NCBI RefSeq assembly: GCF_001425235.1
Contig: NZ_LMEA01000007.1
Coordinates: 135,170-199,169, forward strand
Origin: Devosia sp. Root413D1
GTDB taxonomy: Bacteria > Pseudomonadota > Alphaproteobacteria > Rhizobiales > Devosiaceae
Reading direction: 5' to 3'
DNA: 64,000 nt
In this document: in pieces, positions 25,204 to 33,316 of the stretch
How positions within the stretch are numbered: the stretch's first letter is position 1
How the letters are laid out: each line of letters starts with the position of its first letter
Made by a program: the position numbers and the translations under genes
Notes under the pieces: generated by a model
What the model saw: the letters and a program-made list of their open reading frames with translations, nothing else
Database searches by the model: none
Told to the model about the DNA's origin: nothing

Positions 25204-26307
25204 TCAGGCCAGAACGGGCTGGGGCTGGAGCGGGTTGAAGGTGAGTTCGGGGTAACCAAAAGCCTTGGGGCCGACGATTTCCAGCGCTTTGGGTGTCTTC
25301 ATCAGGTCATGCACCGGCAGCCCGATCACCGCGATGCGCTGACCGTAGCGCAGCACTTCGGTGGTGATGGGTTCGCCCGTATCGAGCTCGAGGTTGATGA
25401 TCAGGTCGGGCACCATGATCACCGGTACGTCATCGACCCAGAGCACGAGGTTCTCGTTCTGGATGGCGATGCGCGCCTCCGAGCCCGCCCAATCGCCGAC
25501 GCCGCTGATATGCGCATGGCCGCGGGCGAAGCCGCCTACCAGTTCACGCCGTACATCGGTGACCTTGCCGGTGAAGAACAGCTTGCCGCCAGTCGAGGCG
25601 ACGACGCGTTCGACGACATTCTGCCGCTTCTGGCGAGCCTCGAGCACGGTATGGCCGATCTGGAGCGCCTGGGTCACGGTGCCGGGTACGGCGGTGCGGC
25701 GGACGAACTCCATGGACATCGGAGCGATGGCGAGGCCGGCGGCCGCCCCCATGTTGACCGAGACGCCGCGGGCGAAGGTCTCGAGCCAGAACATGTCGAT
25801 CACCTCCTTGAAGACGACGACATTGCCCTTCTCGTCGGCGATGGCAGCCGGAGCGGCCTTGGCGCCATAGATGAAGAAGGTGGTCATCTGCACTTCGGGG
25901 AAGGCCCGCCCCATGCCGTCGCCGTCGATCACCGGCAGGCCCGCATAGGCCGCCGCGATCACCGGTTCGAGCGCGTTGGAACCGCCAATCTCGGCCGAGA
26001 TGGTGGCTGAGAGCTTCACGCCGGCCGTCTCTTCCACGGCGCGCATGGCGCGATAGCACTCGCCGCCTTCCTCGATCTTTTCGACCCCCACTACGGGCGC
26101 GCCGATACCGCCGACTTCGCCGACCCAGGCGTCGTCAGGCAGCGCATCGAGCGGCAGCACGCGGATTTCGGCGCCCTTGCGGATCAGCTCGCGTGCCCTG
26201 AGCATCCCGACATAGGGGTTGCCGCCGCCGCCGGTGCCGAGCAGCGCCGCGCCGATCGACAGCGGAAGCAGGTCGCTCTCCTTGAGCAGATAACCCTTAT
26301 CCGACAT
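25204..26307 (-). CDS. DUF917 family protein, first copy
   Basis: This 367-residue protein has LLGTGGGGNPYVG near residue 22 and VIDGDGMGRAFPE near residue 125, the hallmarks of DUF917. It is a paralogue of the downstream gene and clearly diverged from it. The start I chose, ATG at 26307, overlaps the end of the hydantoinase-like gene by 11 bases. The longer open frame upstream is a shadow of that gene. With the neighbouring HyuA-like protein it probably handles a cyclic amide or thioamide. Confidence 0.85.
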   Translation of the reverse strand: MSDKGYLLKESDLLPLSIGAALLGTGGGGNPYVGMLRARELIRKGAEIRVLPLDALPDDAWVGEVGGIGAPVVGVEKIEEGGECYRAMRAVEETAGVKLSATISAEIGGSNALEPVIAAAYAGLPVIDGDGMGRAFPEVQMTTFFIYGAKAAPAAIADEKGNVVVFKEVIDMFWLETFARGVSVNMGAAAGLAIAPMSMEFVRRTAVPGTVTQALQIGHTVLEARQKRQNVVERVVASTGGKLFFTGKVTDVRRELVGGFARGHAHISGVGDWAGSEARIAIQNENLVLWVDDVPVIMVPDLIINLELDTGEPITTEVLRYGQRIAVIGLPVHDLMKTPKALEIVGPKAFGYPELTFNPLQPQPVLA

Positions 26308-27844
26308 GCAGTTCACCGACGGCCTTGACCCGGACGCGGGTGGCGTTGCCGGGCAGGTAAGCCAGCGGCACGTCCTCGACATCGACGATCTCGATCGACG
26401 AGCGCAGCGCCCCGGCGGCGACTGCGGCTTCGGTGGCGCGCTCCTTGGCGTCGGCCAGCGCCTGGTCGCGGCCGATCTCGGCCAGCGCATAGACGCGGTC
26501 GACCTCGCCCGAAACCTGGGCGATGGCGGCGCCAACGGCATTGGCCACGGCAAAGTGGTTGGGCTTCACCACCTCGAGGCCACCGATCGGGCCATCGACG
26601 AGGATCGAGCCGCCGCCCACCACGATCACCGGCAGCGGTTCGGGCGAGAGGCGCGAGCGTTCGACGCAATCCTCCAGCATCGACATGATCCTGGCCTGGG
26701 TGCGCGCGACGAACTCGGGCGTCAGGTGCGCGACCTTGGCTCTGTCGCCGAGCTCGGCGCGGCCGGAGGCAACGATGACGTCGGAGGTGGTCAGCGTCGA
26801 GCCGCCGAAGATCAGCGCCTCGGTGGCGATCCGGTAGCCAACGGAAGTGGGCCCGACCTTGATGGCGCCGCCGGTCTCGACAACGTGCGAACCACCCCCG
26901 AGGCCGATCGAGAAGACGTCCGGCATCCGGAAGTTGGTCCGCACGCCGCCGACTTCCACGGCCACGGTGGCTTGGCGCGGGAAACCCTTATGCAGCGAGC
27001 CGACATCGGAGGTGGTGCCGCCGATATCGACGACGATGGCGTCCGCAACCCCGGAGAGGAAGGCCGCGCCGCGCATCGAGTTGGTTGGCCCCGAGGCGAA
27101 AGTCAGCACCGGGAATTTCTCCGCGAACGCCGCATCCATCAGCGTGCCGTCGTTCTGCGTTAGGTAGAAGCGGCCCCTGATCCCGGTCTCGGTGATCGCC
27201 TTGCGGAAGGCTTCGATCACGTGCTTGGACAGATCGCGCAGGCAGGCGTTCATGATCGCCGCATTCTCGCGCTCAAGCAGGCCGACCCGGCCGATATCGC
27301 TCGACAGCGTGATGTGGACGCCCGGCAGCGCCTTGGCGAAGATCTCGCCGGCCTGCTTTTCGAACTCGCCGGTCACCGGTGAGAACACCGAGGTGATGGC
27401 GATGGTGTTGATGCCCTTGGCCTTGATGTCCTCGGCAATGCCGAGCAGCTCCTGCTCGTCGAGCGGCGAGATCACCCGGCCGTCGAACTCGTTGCCGCCA
27501 TGGGCGAGGTAGCCGGTGCCGCCGATCGCCAGCTTCAGGTCCTCGGGCCAATCGACCATCGGGGGCAGGGAGGCAGTAGCGGGGAGGCCGAGGCGCACGG
27601 CGGCGGTCTTTGCCAGGTCGCGCCGCTGCACCACTGCGTTGGTGAAATGGGTGGTGCCGATCATCACCACGTCGATGGCCGAGGCGTCCAGCTTCGAGGC
27701 TTCAAGCACCGCCTTCAGTGCGTTGACCACGCCGGTCATCACGTCGGCGGTGGTGGCGGCCTTGACCCCGGCAATGACGGTCGGGCCATCCATGACCACG
27801 GCGTCGGTATTGGTGCCGCCCACGTCGATGCCAATTCTGATCAT
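26297..27844 (-). CDS. hydantoinase/oxoprolinase-family protein (HyuA-like, short form)
   Basis: This 515-residue protein belongs to the ATP-dependent hydantoinase/oxoprolinase family with an ASKHA fold. RIGIDVGGTNTDAVV lies at the N-terminus, GTTHFTNAV near residue 63 and VVDIGGTTSDVG near residue 265. The family opens hydantoin or 5-oxoproline rings using ATP. At 515 residues it resembles the short type paired with DUF917 proteins rather than the roughly 700-residue HyuA. AAAGGA lies 7 bases before the ATG, and the start overlaps the ABC ATPase gene in an ATGA. Confidence 0.88.
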   Translation of the reverse strand: MIRIGIDVGGTNTDAVVMDGPTVIAGVKAATTADVMTGVVNALKAVLEASKLDASAIDVVMIGTTHFTNAVVQRRDLAKTAAVRLGLPATASLPPMVDWPEDLKLAIGGTGYLAHGGNEFDGRVISPLDEQELLGIAEDIKAKGINTIAITSVFSPVTGEFEKQAGEIFAKALPGVHITLSSDIGRVGLLERENAAIMNACLRDLSKHVIEAFRKAITETGIRGRFYLTQNDGTLMDAAFAEKFPVLTFASGPTNSMRGAAFLSGVADAIVVDIGGTTSDVGSLHKGFPRQATVAVEVGGVRTNFRMPDVFSIGLGGGSHVVETGGAIKVGPTSVGYRIATEALIFGGSTLTTSDVIVASGRAELGDRAKVAHLTPEFVARTQARIMSMLEDCVERSRLSPEPLPVIVVGGGSILVDGPIGGLEVVKPNHFAVANAVGAAIAQVSGEVDRVYALAEIGRDQALADAKERATEAAVAAGALRSSIEIVDVEDVPLAYLPGNATRVRVKAVGELHVG

Positions 27845-28725
27845 TTTTCTATCCTTTGGGAGACTGCTGCGCGGAGCGCGATAAGTTGCTCTGCCGTCGG
27901 GATTTCCCCGTCGATCAGTGGAATTGTGGGCCGCATCGCCTCCTCCTCGGCCGAGATCACCGGCACGGAGGCAAGGAGCAGGCGGGTGTAATCGTGCTGC
28001 GGCGCCTCGAACACCGACGCAGTGGCGCCGGTCTCGACGATCTTGCCGAGATAGAGCACCCCGACCGTGTCGGCGAAGTTCCGCATCAGGCTGAGGTCGT
28101 GCGAGATGAACAGGTAGGTGAGCCCGAGCTGCCGGCCGAGATCGACCAGCAGGTCCATGACGCGGGCCTGCACCGAGACATCGAGCGCCGAGGTCGGCTC
28201 GTCGAGGATCAGCAGTTGCGGCGCCACCGCCAACGCCCGGGCAATGGCGACGCGCTGCTTCTGGCCGCCCGACAGCTCGTGCGGGTAGCGCAGCGCGAAA
28301 TCCGCCGGCAGTTGCACCATCTCGAGCAGCTCGGCGATCCGCCGCCTGTGCTCCCCGCCAGGTGTCCCGTGCGCGGCGAGCGGTACGGCGATCGACTGGC
28401 CCACGGTGCGCCGCGGGTTGAGCGACGAACCGGGGTTCTGGAACACCATCTGCACCTTGCGGCCATAGGCTCGGGTGCCGGTCTCGCCGATGATGCTGTG
28501 GCCATCGAGCCGGATGTCGCCGCCGGTCGGCTTGGCCAGCCCCATGATCATGCGGGCAATGGTCGATTTGCCCGAGCCGCTCTCGCCGGCAAGGCCATAG
28601 ACCTTGCCCTTCTCGATCGAGAACGACACGTCGTCGACGGCGCGCACATCGCCGGTTTTCCGTCCAAAGCCGTTGCGGACTGGGAACAGCTTGGTCAGCC
28701 CGACGATTTCCAGCATGGCGCTCAT
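27841..28725 (-). CDS. peptide-type ABC importer ATPase (DppF/OppF-like)
   Basis: This 294-residue ATPase has Walker A GESGSGKST near residue 48, the signature LSGGQKQRV near 151 and Walker B LLILDEPTSALDV near 171, all canonical. It is the second ATPase of the importer and couples ATP hydrolysis to substrate uptake. The C-terminal extension carries the oligopeptide-family tail. It overlaps the genes on both sides by 4 bases. The linked catabolic genes suggest a cyclic amide or small peptide substrate. Confidence 0.92.
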   Translation of the reverse strand: MSAMLEIVGLTKLFPVRNGFGRKTGDVRAVDDVSFSIEKGKVYGLAGESGSGKSTIARMIMGLAKPTGGDIRLDGHSIIGETGTRAYGRKVQMVFQNPGSSLNPRRTVGQSIAVPLAAHGTPGGEHRRRIAELLEMVQLPADFALRYPHELSGGQKQRVAIARALAVAPQLLILDEPTSALDVSVQARVMDLLVDLGRQLGLTYLFISHDLSLMRNFADTVGVLYLGKIVETGATASVFEAPQHDYTRLLLASVPVISAEEEAMRPTIPLIDGEIPTAEQLIALRAAVSQRIEK

Positions 28726-29567
28726 GCGGCCGCTCCCGCATTGCCGAAGCTGGTGCCGCCGGTCAGCCGCGGTACGGCTGAGATCAGCGCCTTGGTGTAA
28801 TCGTCGCGCGGCGCTTCAAAGAGCTCGGCGGTCGGCCGGTGCTCGACCACCACGCCCTTGTTCATCACGTAGACGTAGTTCGAGGTCTCGCGCACCACGC
28901 CCAGATTATGGGTGATCATCAGCAGGGCGAGGCCGCGCTCTTCGACGAGATCCTTGAGCAGCTTCAGGATCTGCGCCTGGGTGGTGACGTCGAGGGCAGT
29001 GCCGGGCTCGTCGGCGATCAGCAGCTTGGGCTCGCTGAGCAGCGCCATGGCGATCAGCACGCGCTGCCGCATGCCGCCCGACAGCATGATCGGGTAGGAG
29101 CGCGCCACCCGCTCAGGGTCGCGCATCCGCACCTGGCCCAGCACTTCATGCACCCGCGCCATGCGCTCCCGGCCGCTGCGGCTGCGGCCGAGGCGGCGAT
29201 CGGCGTATTTGAGGATGGTGCCCATCTGGTCGGCGATGGTGAAGACCGGGTTGAGCGAACTCATCGGGTCCTGGAACACCATCGACATGGCGGTGCCGCG
29301 CAGCTTCAACCGCTCGCGGTCCGGCATCGTCAGCAGGTCACGGCCATCGTAGAAAATCTCGCCGCTGGTAACCTTGGCCGGCGGGCTGCGCAACAGCCCC
29401 ATGATGGCCCGCATCGTCACGGTCTTGCCCGAACCGCTCTCGCCGACGAGGGCAATCTGCGAGCGGGCCGGCACGTCGAGCGATACCCCCTTCAGCACCG
29501 GGTTGGTCTGGCCATAGGTGGTGAACTGCACGCTGAGGTTGCGGACGGAGAGCAGGGCGTCGGCCAT
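28722..29567 (-). CDS. peptide-type ABC importer ATPase (DppD/OppD-like)
   Basis: This 281-residue ATPase has Walker A GESGSGKTV near residue 42, the signature LSGGMRQRV near 158 and Walker B LLIADEPGTALDV, with Gly where Thr or Ser is usual. It is the first ATPase of the importer. I chose ATG at 29567, where AGGAGG lies 7 bases upstream and the start overlaps the permease stop by one base (TGATG). The longer open frame is a shadow of the permease gene. Confidence 0.92.
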   Translation of the reverse strand: MADALLSVRNLSVQFTTYGQTNPVLKGVSLDVPARSQIALVGESGSGKTVTMRAIMGLLRSPPAKVTSGEIFYDGRDLLTMPDRERLKLRGTAMSMVFQDPMSSLNPVFTIADQMGTILKYADRRLGRSRSGRERMARVHEVLGQVRMRDPERVARSYPIMLSGGMRQRVLIAMALLSEPKLLIADEPGTALDVTTQAQILKLLKDLVEERGLALLMITHNLGVVRETSNYVYVMNKGVVVEHRPTAELFEAPRDDYTKALISAVPRLTGGTSFGNAGAAA

Positions 29568-30466
29568 CAGCGCACCTCCTGCACGTCGAACAGGTCGCGG
29601 AGGCCATCGCCGAGCAGGTTGAAGCCGAGCGCGACGATCAGGATGGCGAAGCCCGGCAGCACCGATTCCCACCAATAATCGGGCAGGAACGCCGAACCCG
29701 AGGCGACCATGGTGCCGAGGTCCGGGGTAGGGGGCTGGATCCCGAGGCCGAGAAAGCTCAGCGAGGCGCCCACGAGGATCACGAAGCCAGCGTCGAGCGA
29801 GGTTTTTACCGCCAGCGCCGAAACGCAGTTGGGCAGGATCTCGCGGAACAGGATGTGGAACTTGCTGGCGCCCAGCGTCTCTGCCGCCTCGACGAACTCC
29901 TGGGTGCGCAACTGTCGGGTGATCGAGTAGATCAGCCGCGTATGCCAGGTCCACCATAGCGCGGCGATCGCCAGCATCGAGTTGATCAGGTCGGGCGACA
30001 GCACCGCGGCCACCGCCAGCGCCATCACCAGCGGCGGGATGGCGAGGGCGATGTCGGTCAGGCGCATGATGACCACTTCGACCCAGCCGCCGAAATAACC
30101 GGCGAGCAGGCCAAGCGTCGTGCCTACCGGGATGGCGATGCCGAGCACCACCAGCGCCAAGAGCAGCGAGATCCTGAGCCCGAAGATCACCCGGGTGAAG
30201 ATGTCGCGCCCGACATTGTCGGTGCCGAACCAGTACTCCGCCGAGGGCGGCAGGTGACGGGCCCTGAAATTCACCACCGCCCCGACATGCTCGGGATAGG
30301 GGGTGATCCACGGCGCGAGGAGCGCCGCGAGAATGGCGAGGATGACGATCGCCGCGCCGATCACCGCGGTCGGGTTGCGAGAGAAGCGATACCAGTTCTG
30401 GTAGGCGTTGGAGAGCCGGCGGGGCGGAGCGGTGGGAACGGTTTTAGGGTGCGATTCCTGGGCCAT
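29567..30466 (-). CDS. peptide-type ABC importer permease (DppC/OppC-like)
   Basis: This 299-residue inner-membrane permease has an N-terminal OppC-type segment with one helix near residue 36 and five more helices after residue 95. The ATPase-contacting EAA loop reads EAAETLGASKFHILFREILP near residue 194. It forms the channel together with the DppB-like partner. Start and stop both overlap neighbouring genes by one base. Confidence 0.92.
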   Translation of the reverse strand: MAQESHPKTVPTAPPRRLSNAYQNWYRFSRNPTAVIGAAIVILAILAALLAPWITPYPEHVGAVVNFRARHLPPSAEYWFGTDNVGRDIFTRVIFGLRISLLLALVVLGIAIPVGTTLGLLAGYFGGWVEVVIMRLTDIALAIPPLVMALAVAAVLSPDLINSMLAIAALWWTWHTRLIYSITRQLRTQEFVEAAETLGASKFHILFREILPNCVSALAVKTSLDAGFVILVGASLSFLGLGIQPPTPDLGTMVASGSAFLPDYWWESVLPGFAILIVALGFNLLGDGLRDLFDVQEVR

Positions 30467-31488
30467 CAGCGGCTCCCACGAATGCGGACGCGGGGGTCGA
30501 CGAACCCGACCAGCACATCGATCAGCAGATTGACCAGGACGAAGAACACCCCCGAGACCATCACCACGCCCATCACCGCGTTGAGATCCTTCTGCAGGAT
30601 CGTGCGGATGCCATAGGCAGCCATGCCGGGCCAGGCGAAGACCAGCTCGACGACAAAGGCGTTGCCGATCAGCGAGGCGAACTCGAGCCCCAGGATGGTC
30701 AGCGGCGGCACGAAGCTCGGGCGCAGCATGTATTTGAACACCCGGATCGGCTCGGGCACGCCGAAGGCGCGGCTCGCCTCGATATAGTCCTGGCTCGCCA
30801 CATCGATCATCGACGAGCGGGTGATGCGGGCGATCTGCCCCATGGTGGCAAGCGCCAGCGCCGTGGCCGGCAGCAGCAGGTGGCGCAGCGCCTCACCGAA
30901 CACATCAAGGCGACCGGCCAGCAGCGAGTCGACGGTCAGGAGCCCGGTGATTCCGGCGACGAATTCCATATTGTGTGGCAGCCGCCCGGTGGTCGGCAGG
31001 ATGTGCAGCACGTAGCCGGCAAGGATCTGCAGCAGCAGCGCCGCAAAGAAGCTCGGGGTAACGGCCGAAAAGATCGCCAGCACCCGAACCAGCGTATCAG
31101 GCCATTTGTCCTTCCAGCGCGCCGCCGCCACCCCCAGCGGCACGCCCAGCACGAAGGCGAGGGTGATCGTCGCCAGCACCAGCTCGAAGGTCGCCGCAAA
31201 CGTATCGCGGATATCGTCGTTGACCGGGCGCTCGGTCAGCAGCGAGCGGCCGAGGTCACCGCGGCTGAGCCCGGCGATGAACATGCCGTACTGTTCGACG
31301 ATCGGCTTGTTGAGCCCGAGCTTTTCCTGCAGGTCCGCCACCTGCTGCGCCGTGGCGGTGGGGCCGAGCGCCATGCGCGCCGGATCACCCGGGACCACGC
31401 GGGCAATGGCGAAGATGACGATCGACAGGCCCACGAGGACGAGGATCGACCACAAAATGCGCCGGAACAGGAAAAGCAGGAATTCCAA
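30466..31488 (-). CDS. peptide-type ABC importer permease (DppB/OppB-like)
   Basis: This 340-residue permease has six predicted helices. The typical OppB start MEFLLFLFRRILWSILVLVG is followed by an EAA loop reading EASRAFGVPEPIRVFKYMLR near residue 240. It is the first permease of the importer and pairs with the DppC-like protein. A 76-base gap with a stable hairpin separates it from the binding-protein gene, which commonly allows higher expression of the binding protein. Confidence 0.92.
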   Translation of the reverse strand: MEFLLFLFRRILWSILVLVGLSIVIFAIARVVPGDPARMALGPTATAQQVADLQEKLGLNKPIVEQYGMFIAGLSRGDLGRSLLTERPVNDDIRDTFAATFELVLATITLAFVLGVPLGVAAARWKDKWPDTLVRVLAIFSAVTPSFFAALLLQILAGYVLHILPTTGRLPHNMEFVAGITGLLTVDSLLAGRLDVFGEALRHLLLPATALALATMGQIARITRSSMIDVASQDYIEASRAFGVPEPIRVFKYMLRPSFVPPLTILGLEFASLIGNAFVVELVFAWPGMAAYGIRTILQKDLNAVMGVVMVSGVFFVLVNLLIDVLVGFVDPRVRIRGSR

Positions 31489-31533
31489 GAGGCAGCCGCC
31501 CTGGTAAGCCGAGAAGGGGTGGTGCGGGAGGGG

Positions 31534-31557
31534 CGTCCCCGGCCGAAGCCGGGGACG
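31534..31557. repeat. REP-like hairpin between binding-protein and permease genes
   Basis: CGTCCCCGGC (31534-31543) pairs perfectly with GCCGGGGACG (31548-31557) around the tetraloop CGAA. It lies 7 bases past the stop codon of the binding-protein gene in the mRNA. There is no T-run, so mRNA stabilisation or partial attenuation is more likely than full termination. Confidence 0.75.
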
Positions 31558-31564
31558 GCTACGA

Positions 31565-33115
31565 TCAGCAGGTCCAGCTGTAGCGGGTGAAGTCGTAGTC
31601 GAATGACATCATCGGCACGGCCTTGAAGCCGGTGAGGCACTTGTCCATGGCATGCTGCACCGTCTGGGTGTTGAGGAACACGTCGGACTGCAGGTCGACC
31701 AGCTTGTGCTGCACGGCCTTGTAGATTTCAGCCTGCTTGGCGGTGTCGCCGGTGCCGCGGGCCTCGTCGATCATCGCGTCGATCTCGGGATTCTGCACCC
31801 ACTCCATCGAGGCCCAGGTGCCGGCCGCTTCTGAGTGGTACTGGGTGAAGAACATCGAGTCCGGCGACGGATAGGTCGGGCCGAAGAAGATCTGGTTGAC
31901 GTTCGGCGTGGTCTCGACCTTGCCGGCGATTTCGGTGATGCGGTTCCAGGGGTCCGCCTGCTGCGTCACCACGAACCCGAGCTGCTCGAGGTTCGACTGC
32001 ATCAGCAGGCTGATCTCTTCCTCGAACTTGGTGCCCGCCACATAGGCGAGGGTGATCGGGATCGGCGCGCCGGCATATTTTGACTGCGCGACTTCCGCCT
32101 TGGCGGCCTCAAGGTCGTAGACCGGCTCGGGGATATCGTCGGCATGGAAGGCGGCGAAGGCCTTGGGCAGCGGCGTCGACAGCACGCCGCCGGGCGAGAT
32201 CACCTCGCGGATGGTGGCATAGTCGGTTGCGAGCGCGATGGCCTTGCGGATGTGCACGTCATCGGTCGGCGCGGCCTTGCTGTTGAGCTTGAGGTAGAAC
32301 GCCGTCGAGGTCTCTTCCTTGGCGATGACGAAGCGGCCCATCGCCTCGAGCGCGGTATAGGTGTCGGGCGACTGGAACTGGCTCGACATGGTCAGCTCGC
32401 CGGAAGCCGCGAGCGAGCGCACGGTGGCCTCGTCATTGGTGATGATCCAATGCACCTCGTCGATCGGACCGGTGCCGAAACCCTTGTAGTAGTCGGCGTT
32501 GCGGGTGATCGTCATCTGGCTGCCACGATCCCAGCTCTTGAGGCTGTAGGCGCCGGCGCCTGCGACATTGGTCGCCAGCCAGGTCTGGCCGTCGTCCGAC
32601 CCCTCGTTGGCCTTCACCACCTCCTCGTTGAGGATGAAGATGGCCGGCACGGTGGTGAGGAACGGCGCGAAGGTCTTGGAGAGGGTGAACTTCACCGTCT
32701 TGGCGTCGACGGCGGTCACCGAGCCGGGCGCCAGTACGCCGGCGAAGAGGTTGGCCGGGCCCTGGTTGATGCGCAGCAGGCGCTCGACCGTATAGACCAC
32801 GTCGCTGGCTTCGACCGGCGAGCCATCGGCGAACTTGGCATCGTCGCGCAGCTTGTAGGTGACTTCCTTGGCATCGTCCGACACCGTCCAGCTTTCGGCC
32901 AGCTCGGGGATGATGTTGCCGGCGGCGTCGACCGTGACCAGCCCGTCATAGAGGTTCACGGCCGCCATGTAGTCGGTGTAGTCGGAGATTTTCGCCGGAT
33001 CGATGGTGCCGAAGATCTGCACGGTGTTCATCGTCACGGTGACCGCCATGGCGGGCGCTGCGCCCAGCATGAGGGTCGAAAGTGCAGTTGCTGCAAGAAG
33101 CCTGTGCTTGGTCAT
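31565..33115 (-). CDS. peptide-type ABC importer binding protein (family 5)
   Basis: This 516-residue periplasmic protein has a signal peptide ending APAMA-VTVT. It carries the SBP family 5 signature YTVERLLRINQGPANLF and long lobes typical of DppA-like proteins. It delivers the substrate to the importer encoded downstream. Family 5 members bind peptides, opines and other amides, so the substrate is open; the linked hydantoinase-type genes suggest a cyclic amide. The ATG at 33115 fits the signal peptide; its nearest ribosome-like site, AGGGA, is about 11 bases away. The 200 bases upstream probably hold the promoter. Confidence 0.9.
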   Translation of the reverse strand: MTKHRLLAATALSTLMLGAAPAMAVTVTMNTVQIFGTIDPAKISDYTDYMAAVNLYDGLVTVDAAGNIIPELAESWTVSDDAKEVTYKLRDDAKFADGSPVEASDVVYTVERLLRINQGPANLFAGVLAPGSVTAVDAKTVKFTLSKTFAPFLTTVPAIFILNEEVVKANEGSDDGQTWLATNVAGAGAYSLKSWDRGSQMTITRNADYYKGFGTGPIDEVHWIITNDEATVRSLAASGELTMSSQFQSPDTYTALEAMGRFVIAKEETSTAFYLKLNSKAAPTDDVHIRKAIALATDYATIREVISPGGVLSTPLPKAFAAFHADDIPEPVYDLEAAKAEVAQSKYAGAPIPITLAYVAGTKFEEEISLLMQSNLEQLGFVVTQQADPWNRITEIAGKVETTPNVNQIFFGPTYPSPDSMFFTQYHSEAAGTWASMEWVQNPEIDAMIDEARGTGDTAKQAEIYKAVQHKLVDLQSDVFLNTQTVQHAMDKCLTGFKAVPMMSFDYDFTRYSWTC

Positions 33116-33316
33116 GACTGTGCTGTTCCCTGTCCCGTTTTTTGTCCACCCGGCGCTTGAGCCCCGCGCGCCGGAGACTGCCCGGCTGCGCCGGCGCCCC
33201 TCGGGGCTCGCTGTCACCTTGCGGTCGCACGAGCCCGATAGGGGAAGCTTCGCAACATGCGGGTATCAGGCTCAAGGCGCAAAGAAGGCTAGGTTTTCGA
33301 CTAAATCGGCTAGGTT

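Noticed and set aside
24187-26010. A 607-codon open frame on the plus strand across both DUF917 genes
   Set aside because: It is antisense to two well-conserved proteins and its product has no recognisable motif.
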